Positions 50,718 to 58,722 of a DNA stretch of 64,000 nt are shown piece after piece. The position numbers and the translations under genes were made by a program. The stretch is from Fibrobacter sp. (lineage in GTDB: Bacteria > Fibrobacterota > Fibrobacteria > Fibrobacterales > Fibrobacteraceae), in NCBI GenBank assembly GCA_024398815.1, contig JAKSIL010000012.1, forward strand, positions 1-64,000, in the 5' to 3' direction. The notes under the pieces were generated by a model. It saw nothing but the letters and a program-made list of their open reading frames with translations, made no database searches and was not told the origin of the DNA. The stretch's first letter is position 1. Every line of letters begins with the position of its first letter.

Positions 50718-53246
50718 TTACAAAGGGAAACCGTATAAAAGCCGCTTCGAGGATGGGCTATAGAGGGTTTTATTCAAAATGAATGGCGTACCCGCACCTC
50801 CGGGGGTGCTGAATTTCTTGACGACTTTCCCGTCTTCAAGATTGATGGCAACGACTTCGCTACCTTGGTCTATCCAGGCGTTCCCTTCGTGAATGAAGGG
50901 GGCCATGAAGACGGAACCCTTGCCTTGGAATTTCCAAAGAGGAGCTCCGTTAATGGAGTACAGTAAAATGGATTGGTCCGAAAGGCCGATAAGGATGTAG
51001 CCCTTGTCCTGGTGATGGAATGTTTGCAGCGAGGCAATGGAATTTTCCATGATCAGCTGTACCGGTGGCTTCTCGCTATTTTCGGTGTTGTACAGGTAAA
51101 GGCGGTTAGACGATGTTGCAACGGCGAACGTAGAATCCAAAAGGGATATCTGAGAAATGCCGCTTTGCAGCTTGGTGCTGTTTTCTTTAATTTGTCCGGA
51201 ACCGTCCCACACATGGGAAATGTCGCCGTCTAAGCTGGCCAGGTGAATTTCCTCACCGCTCTTTTCGAAAAGGAACGGTACAGAAAAGATTTTTCTGGAC
51301 CATGCCATCTTATTTTCGTTTTGGTTTATTTTCAAGAGGAAGCCGTTCCATGTCGAAATATAGATGGAATTGTCCTTGATTTGCATGCTGAAGGCTTTGC
51401 CGGGAAGCTGGACTGTGGAGGGCTTGGAATCCCTTGTGAGGTCGTATATGTAAAGCGTAAATCCAGAAACGATGGCGAGGGATGTTTCGTTGTGGGCCAT
51501 GACCGGGCTGTTGTCCATTTTGGGAAGGCCGCGAGTCCAGCGCAGGTCGCCGGTTTCTGCGTTGATGCATAGCAGTCGATCGGCGGCGGGGTCGATGGTG
51601 TAGAGGTTCTTTTTGCTCCCGAAGAATTGCGGGTATTTTGTTTTTGGGGACATGTTCAGCAGGCTTACGAATTTAGCTCCGATTGCCTTGCTGTATCTGC
51701 CCAGAATCAAGGGCGTCGCACTCGGATTGCTTACGGAATGCCTTACGGCTTCTGTCCATGCCTTTTGCTTTTCCTTGTCGCTTCCCTTGTTGTATTCCAG
51801 GTAAAGGGCCTTGAAAAGCCATGCTTCGGCGTTTCCGGGTTCCAACTTGAAAACGGAATCCAAAATGGTGGGCAATTTTTTCCAATCGCCGTATTCAACA
51901 AGGCTTGCCGCCTGGGCGCTCATTTTTTCAGAAAGCAGGGGGCGCATCCCGTAATAGTGGGGGGCGATTCCTTGTAAAATGTTGTTGTTGAAAATCAGGT
52001 AGATGTTCTTGTCGACATAGATGGGCGACGAAATAATGGGTTGTGCAAAATTGAAGTTCCAGAGCGGACGGAGCAGTGTGTCGACGGCCGTGAGGGCGCC
52101 TTCGTTCGTAAAGAGGCCGAGAGTCCCTTGGGCAAGAGGATACATGGAACTTGCGTCGCTTCGCAGGGCTGAAATGACGTTTCCGTTTTGCCTGTTGAGA
52201 AGGCTGATTCGTCCGGATGCTTCCATGACGGCGATTCTGTCTTCGAAAATGGCGATGTCTTCGGCGTTGTTGATGACTGTTTTCCATTTTGGCGAGGTGC
52301 TGTTCTTGGGGAAGTAGCAGAATAGGAAGCCTCCCGAAAGAATGAACAGGTCTTTTTTGTAAATCTGGACTTTCTGCACGGCGTCGAAAAGCGATATGGT
52401 GTAGCTTTCGGATCCGTCGTCAGCAGAAATAAAGTGAAGGGCGTTGTCCGGGCAGTTTACCATGAAATGCTCCGTGACGGAATAAAAACCCTCTATCTGG
52501 CATCCTGTGTATTTTTCGGCGATTTGTACGCGGATTCCTTTTTTGCCGAGAATGGTAAGCGTCCGGGGGCTCTGTACAATGGCGTTTTCGCCTTGTACGA
52601 AGATGTCCGTGGTCGAATCAATGGCGAAAGACCTGGTGGTGTACTTGCTGTTGTGCGGCTTGTAGAAAAGGCTGTCGTTTTCGTGAGTGTGGTACCAGAT
52701 TCCAAGGTCGTTGATTTTGAGAATCTCGGAGCCGCCAGGAATATTGGACCTGACCTTGTAGAGAGTGTCTACGCCTACTTTGAAAATGTTCCCGTTGTTC
52801 AAAAGCAGGTAAGTGTTGTTGTCGCTGAAAATGCGCTTGATGGGAGACCCGGTAGGAATCTTTTTCTTGAGAAGCGTTTCGAAGGTGACGCTTGTCAAAG
52901 CTTCGCGTTCGGCAAGCCAATATGCCTTGTTGGTTTCGTTCGTGCGCTTCAGGCTTTGGGTGTAGTAGAAATTGGCGGCATTCTTGTTGCCGGCCAGGTC
53001 CTGAATTTTTCCGAGGTAGAAATTGGCGGTTTCGCGGTCTTCCTCGTCGCCTTTGTCGATGACGTTTTTCAGAATGCGGATGGCGTCTTCGTTTTCGCCC
53101 TTCATCTCGAATTTGTAGATGGCTTCCTGTAGCGAGAATGCCATTTTCTCGGCATACGAATTTCCGAGCGCAACAAATAACAGGGCTAGAACCGCTATGG
53201 AGTAGCCTTTAAACTGTTTAATTATGTTGTGCATCGGAAACATCAT
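50718..53246 (-). CDS. Large exported TPR plus beta-propeller (PQQ-like) protein
   Basis: An 842-residue exported protein: signal segment YSIAVLALLFVALGNSYA at about 15-32; TPR-like helices at about 37-115 (QEAIYKFEMKGENEDAIRIL, RETANFYLGKIQDLAGN); then repeated PQQ/quinoprotein-like blades, e.g. LCINAETGDLRWTRGLP, ISTWNGFLLKINQNENKMAW, YSINGAPLWKFQGKGSV and VAINLEDGKVVKKFSTPGG. Such propellers are often protein-interaction scaffolds like BamB; no cofactor residues were identified. It is 12 bases downstream of a response regulator in the LysM-HK-RR operon and may be its periplasmic effector or sensor partner. Confidence 0.75.
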   Translation of the reverse strand: MMFPMHNIIKQFKGYSIAVLALLFVALGNSYAEKMAFSLQEAIYKFEMKGENEDAIRILKNVIDKGDEEDRETANFYLGKIQDLAGNKNAANFYYTQSLKRTNETNKAYWLAEREALTSVTFETLLKKKIPTGSPIKRIFSDNNTYLLLNNGNIFKVGVDTLYKVRSNIPGGSEILKINDLGIWYHTHENDSLFYKPHNSKYTTRSFAIDSTTDIFVQGENAIVQSPRTLTILGKKGIRVQIAEKYTGCQIEGFYSVTEHFMVNCPDNALHFISADDGSESYTISLFDAVQKVQIYKKDLFILSGGFLFCYFPKNSTSPKWKTVINNAEDIAIFEDRIAVMEASGRISLLNRQNGNVISALRSDASSMYPLAQGTLGLFTNEGALTAVDTLLRPLWNFNFAQPIISSPIYVDKNIYLIFNNNILQGIAPHYYGMRPLLSEKMSAQAASLVEYGDWKKLPTILDSVFKLEPGNAEAWLFKALYLEYNKGSDKEKQKAWTEAVRHSVSNPSATPLILGRYSKAIGAKFVSLLNMSPKTKYPQFFGSKKNLYTIDPAADRLLCINAETGDLRWTRGLPKMDNSPVMAHNETSLAIVSGFTLYIYDLTRDSKPSTVQLPGKAFSMQIKDNSIYISTWNGFLLKINQNENKMAWSRKIFSVPFLFEKSGEEIHLASLDGDISHVWDGSGQIKENSTKLQSGISQISLLDSTFAVATSSNRLYLYNTENSEKPPVQLIMENSIASLQTFHHQDKGYILIGLSDQSILLYSINGAPLWKFQGKGSVFMAPFIHEGNAWIDQGSEVVAINLEDGKVVKKFSTPGGAGTPFILNKTLYSPSSKRLLYGFPL

Positions 53247-53258
53247 AAAACCTTGAAC

Positions 53259-53972
53259 CTAGGCGTCGAACTTGTAGCCGGCTCCGCGTATCGAGAGAAT
53301 GATTTTGGGGTTGGTCTGGTCTTCTTCCAGTTTTTTGCGCAAGTTTACGATGTGGTTGTCGATGGTACGCGTGGAAGGCATGTTGTCGGCGGTATAGCCC
53401 CAGATGTCCTGGAGAAGGTCTTCGCGCAAAACGACTTCGCCGCGGTGCTGCCAGAAATACTTGAGAATCTGGAATTCACGGGCGGACATTTCGAGCGGAA
53501 CTCCGCCCTTCGTGGCTTCGTATTTTTTGAAGTCAAGATGGATGTCGGCGAAGTCGATGGCGTCCTGGGATGTTACGACTTCTTCGGGTTTTGACTCCAC
53601 GTCGGCGCGGCGCAGGAATGCCTTGACGCGAGCGAGGAGCTCGAGAATCGAGAACGGCTTGGTCACATAGTCGTCGGCGCCCATTTCAAGACCTGCGACC
53701 TTGCTGGTTTCTTCGGTCTTCGCCGTGAGCATGATGATAAAGGTGTTCGGATGCTTCTTGCGGATGACGCGGCAAACTTCGAACCCGCTCTTCTTGGGTA
53801 TCATCAAGTCAAGCAAAACCAGGTGCGGCTGGAAGGAATCCGCCTTGGCGATGGCTTCTTCGCCGTCGCATGCGGTTTCGACAATGTAGTTCTCCAGTTC
53901 GAAATTGTCCTGGAGGCCTAGGCGGATGATTTCTTCGTCTTCGACGATGAGAATTTTGTATTGCATAATCAT
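53259..53972 (-). CDS. OmpR/PhoB-family response regulator
   Basis: A receiver domain (phospho-acceptor Asp55 in LVLLDLMIPKKSG; acidic pair near 11-13; Lys in VTKPFSILEL) plus a winged-helix DNA-binding domain (ATKGGVPLEMSAREFQILKY, RTIDNHIVNLRKKLEED). 237 residues. It overlaps the upstream histidine kinase gene by four bases, so they form a cognate pair. Targets are not known; the operon itself is a likely one. Confidence 0.95.
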   Translation of the reverse strand: MIMQYKILIVEDEEIIRLGLQDNFELENYIVETACDGEEAIAKADSFQPHLVLLDLMIPKKSGFEVCRVIRKKHPNTFIIMLTAKTEETSKVAGLEMGADDYVTKPFSILELLARVKAFLRRADVESKPEEVVTSQDAIDFADIHLDFKKYEATKGGVPLEMSAREFQILKYFWQHRGEVVLREDLLQDIWGYTADNMPSTRTIDNHIVNLRKKLEEDQTNPKIILSIRGAGYKFDA

Positions 53973-56017
53973 TCTACCTTTTTGAATCTGATGGTAAAGG
54001 TGGAGCCTTTTCCCGGTTTACTGGATAAAGATATGGTTGCCTTGTGCGTCTCGGCGACGCGTTTGACGATGGCGAGTCCGAGGCCGGAGCCCTTTGTGCT
54101 TCGTGTCATTTCGTCGCCGACCCTGTAAAAATCATTAAATATATTTTTTTGTTCCGATGCGGGAATGCCGACACCTGTATCGGAAACGGAAAATACGACA
54201 TGCTCGTCTTCATTGTACACGTTGATGGTGATGTCGCCTGGGGCGTTTGTGTACTTGATGGCGTTTTCGATGAGGTTCTGCGCCAAGCTGTAAAGCGCCG
54301 TGTGGTCGCCCATCACGAAGGTGTTCGGTTCAAAGTGCGTATGGAATTCCAAGCCCTTTTCGATGCCGATGTCTTCGACGGCGTCGTAAACCTTTTGCAC
54401 GCAGGCCGAGAAATCCAGACGTTCCCACTTGAAGGCTCCCTTGCCGTGTTCCATGCGCGTGTAGTTCAGAATGGCGCCAATCAGGTTTTCGAGCCTCGTC
54501 GATTCCTTGCCGATGAGGGCCGAGTATTCCTGCACTTTTTCTGTTTTTTGCACGCGGCCTCTTGCCATCATTTCGGCAAACATTTTTATGGAGGTGAGCG
54601 GCGTTTTCAGTTCATGCGAGACGCTGGAGAGGAAGTTCGCCTTCATCGCCAGAAGTTTTCGCTCTTGCGTGATGAATCGAAGCATGAAGAACGAACCCAA
54701 AATCACGGTAATAAGCGAGAACGAAAGCAAACCGTACATCAGGAACATGCGCTGTCTGGATTCCTTGCGGATTTCCTTGACGTCTTTTTCGTACAGTGCG
54801 AATTCCCAGTCGTACGCGTCGGTTATGGAAATTTGCGTCAACACCTTGGCACTGTCGGGAATGCTCCCGAGAAGTAGGGAATCCTTTTCGTTTGTCACGG
54901 AATAGGGAATGTTTTTCCAGCTGAGTGCCGTTGCCTTTAATTTGTCTAGAATTCGTTCGCGAAAAGCCTCGTTGTCTAGTTTCGCAATGACGATTTGATT
55001 CCCGGAAAGTAACGGATATGTCATCTTAAACAGGGTGATGTCGTCGTCATTTCGGAATAGGATTCCATCTTTGCTTGTGTATTCGTTGTCAAGCAGTTCG
55101 TTGAAGAGTTCCCTGTGCTTCGCGAGGATGTCCATGTAGCCCAACTGGCGGTTGAAGTTGGCCCTGAGGTTCCAGAAGGCTTCTCGCTTTTCCTGGGTCA
55201 GCTTTTCGAACGAAAGAATCTGCGTGAATGCTTCTTCAAAGAAGAATTTTGCCGAAGGAATGTTCTCGATGTTCGGACTTTGCAGAAATTGCGAAAGCAC
55301 CGAAAGGCAGTAGTCTTCGGCTTCCTGGTGCTTCTTCTGCTTGACGAGAATTTCAAAGTGCAAAAGGTTTACCGCTCTAGTGATGTCGGCGTGGAGGTAG
55401 CCTTGCAGGTGAGGGTGCGTTTCGAGGATGCTCAACAGTCGGAGGGCTTCGTCGTAGTCTTTTTGCTTGTACGAAATGCGGATGAGGCCGAGCATGTTCT
55501 GAACTTGCTCGTTCTTCGTTTCGAACGGTGCCTGGAGCATTTTGAACGATCTCGACAACAGTGTGTTTTGCTGGTTGTCGGGATTGTTTTCTTGCCAAAA
55601 GAGCTGTCGTTCCGACGGGCTGGGTACGGTGTTCGAAAAATCGGTGGTCTTGTTGAAGTGTCTCGAGGAAATGTCCGGATAGACCAGTTGACCGTCGTTG
55701 TAAAGGAATATGGCCTCGATTCCCTTTACGTCCTTGAACGTTGCCGCGTTTCCGAATTCCAGAAGGCTTTTGGGAAGTTCGTACAGAAAGAGCGAGGCTG
55801 CCTTTGTCTCTTGGTAAATGCGCTCCTGTTCCTTGGAGAGAGTCTCCTCGATTTCTTTTTGGAAGGCAGCCTTGCTTTCGTCAAAGTTCTTTTGGGCTAG
55901 GAATATTTCGTTTTGAATGTTCCTGAAACTGAGTAACGAAAGAATCGCCGTAGGGAGGACGATTCCTCCTGCGAATAGTGCGAAAAATAAGAGATTGTTT
56001 CGTGATACCCGCACCAT
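53969..56017 (-). CDS. Sensor histidine kinase with large extracytoplasmic domain
   Basis: Two membrane helices (LLFFALFAGGIVLPTAILSL near the start and MFLMYGLLSFSLITVILGSF at about 430) bracket an extracytoplasmic region of about 390 residues rich in helices with TPR character (IRISYKQKDYDEALRLLSIL, HQEAEDYCLSVLSQFLQ). The cytoplasmic part has HisKA with the phospho-His at about 467 (SVSHELKTPLTS) and HATPase_c (LIENAIKYTN, VSDTGVGIP, GSGLGLAIVKR). There is no PAS or HAMP domain. A TPR-like sensor suggests protein rather than small-molecule input. It is preceded by a 38-codon membrane-peptide gene and a LysM protein gene. Confidence 0.93.
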   Translation of the reverse strand: MVRVSRNNLLFFALFAGGIVLPTAILSLLSFRNIQNEIFLAQKNFDESKAAFQKEIEETLSKEQERIYQETKAASLFLYELPKSLLEFGNAATFKDVKGIEAIFLYNDGQLVYPDISSRHFNKTTDFSNTVPSPSERQLFWQENNPDNQQNTLLSRSFKMLQAPFETKNEQVQNMLGLIRISYKQKDYDEALRLLSILETHPHLQGYLHADITRAVNLLHFEILVKQKKHQEAEDYCLSVLSQFLQSPNIENIPSAKFFFEEAFTQILSFEKLTQEKREAFWNLRANFNRQLGYMDILAKHRELFNELLDNEYTSKDGILFRNDDDITLFKMTYPLLSGNQIVIAKLDNEAFRERILDKLKATALSWKNIPYSVTNEKDSLLLGSIPDSAKVLTQISITDAYDWEFALYEKDVKEIRKESRQRMFLMYGLLSFSLITVILGSFFMLRFITQERKLLAMKANFLSSVSHELKTPLTSIKMFAEMMARGRVQKTEKVQEYSALIGKESTRLENLIGAILNYTRMEHGKGAFKWERLDFSACVQKVYDAVEDIGIEKGLEFHTHFEPNTFVMGDHTALYSLAQNLIENAIKYTNAPGDITINVYNEDEHVVFSVSDTGVGIPASEQKNIFNDFYRVGDEMTRSTKGSGLGLAIVKRVAETHKATISLSSKPGKGSTFTIRFKKVE

Positions 56018-56029
56018 GGAACCTCGCCT

Positions 56030-56146
56030 TTATAGAGGGAGGCTTGCCGAGATGCTGGGGAATAGCAGGATAAGCACGCTACTCCCCATTAAGAGCGTCA
56101 TGATGGTAAAGGCCACAAGGGCCATTATGAAAAGCGCCTTTGTCAC
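56030..56146 (-). CDS. 38-residue membrane peptide between LysM protein and kinase
   Basis: A very short gene. The GTG start (56146-56144) overlaps the TGA of the LysM gene in GTGA; the stop is TAA at 56032-56030. The product begins VTKALFIMALVAFTIM and continues TLLMGSSVLILLFPSIS, one or two hydrophobic segments with almost no charge besides Lys3. It is followed by AAAGGCGAGG as ribosome site for the kinase, 12 bases on. The four-base coupling overlap and hydrophobic composition argue that it is translated. It may sit next to the kinase in the membrane. It could be a chance frame. Confidence 0.5.
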   Translation of the reverse strand: MTKALFIMALVAFTIMTLLMGSSVLILLFPSISASLPL

Positions 56147-57324
56147 TGGACTATGTTGGCCTTGTGAGTAACGGAAACTTTGTTGCCCATTTCGATGCGA
56201 CGGTTGTGCGAATAGACTTCACGAATGAGAACCGTAGCTTCGTCGGGGGCTGCACGAGCGATAATGCCTTGTCCGAGCAGGTGCGGCGGAATGGTGGGGT
56301 CGGCCTTGTCCTTTTCCCACACGGCGATGGCGTCGCCAGTGTTGTAGCCCTGGTTGATGCCCTTGTCGATGAACAGGTACGAGTAGGCGCCAATGACGAG
56401 CATGGGGTCCATGGAGAATCGGATGGTGGCCATGTCTTCCATCTTGGCTTCGGTGTTCTTGTTGAAGCCCGTCACGTTGATGGTCTTGAGCGGGGCCTTG
56501 ATGCGTGCCTTGGCCTGGCTGATGCGGATTTCCCTGAAGCTCTGCAGGATTTGTGCACGTGAGAGCGTGTCGCCTACGGCGGTGATCTTGGCTATGCCCG
56601 TAATGCGGAGCAGGGCGTACTTGTCAAAGCTTTTTCCCTGACTGCTGGGAACTTCGATGGCCCTTGCGTCCATGATTTCGACCAGGTCGCCCTTCTTGGC
56701 CTTGATAGATGTCTTTTTGCCGATTCCCACCAGGATTTCGTTTTCGGGAATGTGGATGAGGGGTTCCTTGCGTTCACCGGACCTGACCGAGAAGAAGGAA
56801 CTGTCCTTTTTCAAGGAATCGATAGTGTAAATTTCGGGGGCGAGGATTTGATAGTAGCCGTTGAAGATTTTCGGAGCGGGGCGTTTTTTATAGAAATAGG
56901 TGTCTTCGGCCTGTTTCGTCTTCTTTTGCTTCTTGTCGCGGTTGCGCAGGTCGCCCAGCATGTTTTCGAAATCGCCGCCACGTTCGTCGTCGTCATCGCA
57001 TCCGACTGCGGAAACTCCCTTCGGAAGGCTGGAGTCCGCTACTGCCGACTTGCAGGGGTTCGTGGACTTGCGCGGTTTTTCTTGCTGCTGTTGAACTACG
57101 GGTTCTTCGTGGGTGCTGTCGCCCAGATAGATGGAGTCGCCCGGATAAATCCAGTGCGGGTCTTCGATGTGCCTGTTGTTTTCCCATAGGTCCGGCCAGG
57201 CGAAGGGGTCGTGCAGGAATTCGTCACTGAGATCCCAAAGGGTGTCGCCTTCCTTTACGATGTAGGCGGAAGCGAGCAGGGCGGTAAGGCCGATACAGAT
57301 GGTTGCACATTTTAAAAATCGCAT
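56143..57324 (-). CDS. LysM-domain exported protein
   Basis: A signal segment (MRFLKCATICIGLTALLASA) is followed immediately by one LysM domain at about 20-68 (YIVKEGDTLWDLSDEFLHDP, WPDLWENNRHIEDPHWIYPG, DSIYLG), which binds peptidoglycan. After a Gln/Lys/Asp-rich linker of about 75 residues comes a 230-residue beta-rich domain (NEILVGIGKKTSIKAKKGDL, FIDKGINQGYNTGDAIAVWE), the pattern of LysM proteins found with ATPase/secretion genes. It is co-directional and overlapping with the small membrane peptide and kinase genes, suggesting that wall state is sensed. Confidence 0.85.
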   Translation of the reverse strand: MRFLKCATICIGLTALLASAYIVKEGDTLWDLSDEFLHDPFAWPDLWENNRHIEDPHWIYPGDSIYLGDSTHEEPVVQQQQEKPRKSTNPCKSAVADSSLPKGVSAVGCDDDDERGGDFENMLGDLRNRDKKQKKTKQAEDTYFYKKRPAPKIFNGYYQILAPEIYTIDSLKKDSSFFSVRSGERKEPLIHIPENEILVGIGKKTSIKAKKGDLVEIMDARAIEVPSSQGKSFDKYALLRITGIAKITAVGDTLSRAQILQSFREIRISQAKARIKAPLKTINVTGFNKNTEAKMEDMATIRFSMDPMLVIGAYSYLFIDKGINQGYNTGDAIAVWEKDKADPTIPPHLLGQGIIARAAPDEATVLIREVYSHNRRIEMGNKVSVTHKANIVQ

Positions 57325-57369
57325 AATAATCCTTGTAACTCTTTGAAAGTAAACAGGTTATGTAATAAT

Positions 57370-58713
57370 TTAACCTTTTCTTTGCTTAAAAGTTGGAACA
57401 TCTGTAATAAAACGACGAATATTTGATGAATTGCCCTCGTTTACCCGTTCTTTAGGCCGCTGAATGCTCCTGGAAGCACCTTTTGGAGGCGTTTTTTGGC
57501 TAAGAAGGCCCGCCCTGTCGGGTACGAAGAGCATCAAAAGCTCGAATTTCCCGCTGTCGGGGTCCATATAAAGGGGAATGCTCTTGCGAAGTACGTACCC
57601 TTCGCGTCTGAAATGCTTTATTTCCTTTGAAGCGATTTCCAGGTCGGACGACTGCAGCAAAATGCGTTCAGGGCGGGAGGCTGCTGCCGCCTGTTCGATT
57701 CCCTGGGGGAGGGATTCGCCTTCGGGGAGGTTGAAGTAGAATGTCCAGCGTCCTTCGTTTTCTTCTTTCGAGAAGAATTTCGTGATGAACGAATTTTCCA
57801 GGAATCCGCGGTGGAATCTGAGGTTCTCGTTGACGAGGCTCCTCGAGTTGTAGCGGCTCGAGACCATGGCCGATTCCCTGCAGTCCAGCGACTCCACTTT
57901 ATCGAAGAAAGAGGCGAGCGAAGCGCCTACGAACGAGGCTCCCGAGTAAAAGTCGAAGAATTTATCGCCACGGGCCGGGTGTATGGCATCCTTGATGCGT
58001 TCCGGGAGGGCGAGCCAAGTATCCTTGTGGCGGGGGGCCCAGTCCAGTACGTGCATGTAGAATCCCGTGTCGCCGATGGGCATGAGGTCCTTTCCGAAAC
58101 CGTTTTTGCAGTCCACCTTCATGGATACTTTCGTCGAAGGATTGAAGAGATGGTCCGGACTGCACTGGATTTGGTGGCAACTGATGACTTCGGGGCACGA
58201 ACGTTCGACGAATTCAGAGAATAGCTTGAAACCGTGCGCCGAGTTCTTGCCGTGGCAGTTGGCTTGCACCAGGAGTGCGAAACGGCCGTTGCCCGTTGCC
58301 CTGAACCATATTTGACGAATGGATTTGCGCAGGGAACGCAAGTGGTCCTTGTGAATTTGTTCGCTAATGCGGGTTACCACCTCGGGTGGCTCGGCGTTTT
58401 TCGAGGGCCCTTCTATGACGAGGGATTCGTGCTCTCCCGTTTTCTTGATGATGAAACGCCAGTCGAAATTGTTGACGTCGCAATCCTTGACAAACCAGGA
58501 TTGCATCTTGCCGGGGATATGTTCGTTTTCGACCCAGGCGCTAAGCTGGTTCTTTAAATCGTCAAGCGACATTTTCTTGACGACAGCCTTTGTTTCCTTT
58601 TTTTCTTCGACGTCGCGCGAAGAGATTTCTGTGCGGGAATGGAATTTCCCTGCCACCAGCTTTTTGGGCGACTTGAACTTGAGGCTTGCGTTTCGACTTT
58701 GTCTTGTGTACAT
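57370..58713 (-). CDS. TrmA/RlmD-like methyltransferase fold lacking the catalytic cysteine
   Basis: A 447-residue protein. The first 50 residues are basic and disordered. From about 60 the order follows RNA uridine-5 methyltransferases: IRQIWFRATGNGRFALLVQA, GDTGFYMHVLDWAPRHKDTW, then FFDFYSGASFVGASLASF as the SAM loop (usually LDLYCG-x-G). Where active enzymes have SCNP with the catalytic Cys, it has LLQSSDLEIASKEI, followed by the family-like FRREGYVLRKSIPLYMDPDS. The RlmD iron-sulfur cysteines are also absent. It is probably an RNA-binding protein or pseudoenzyme. It lies 9 bases after an AEP/RecA gene. Confidence 0.6.
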   Translation of the reverse strand: MYTRQSRNASLKFKSPKKLVAGKFHSRTEISSRDVEEKKETKAVVKKMSLDDLKNQLSAWVENEHIPGKMQSWFVKDCDVNNFDWRFIIKKTGEHESLVIEGPSKNAEPPEVVTRISEQIHKDHLRSLRKSIRQIWFRATGNGRFALLVQANCHGKNSAHGFKLFSEFVERSCPEVISCHQIQCSPDHLFNPSTKVSMKVDCKNGFGKDLMPIGDTGFYMHVLDWAPRHKDTWLALPERIKDAIHPARGDKFFDFYSGASFVGASLASFFDKVESLDCRESAMVSSRYNSRSLVNENLRFHRGFLENSFITKFFSKEENEGRWTFYFNLPEGESLPQGIEQAAAASRPERILLQSSDLEIASKEIKHFRREGYVLRKSIPLYMDPDSGKFELLMLFVPDRAGLLSQKTPPKGASRSIQRPKERVNEGNSSNIRRFITDVPTFKQRKG

Positions 58714-58722
58714 ATTGTAAAA

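Noticed and set aside
53259..53972. Phosphate (PhoR/PhoB) system
   Set aside because: The regulator is PhoB-like in fold, but the kinase has a large TPR-like sensor and the operon has no phosphate transport genes.
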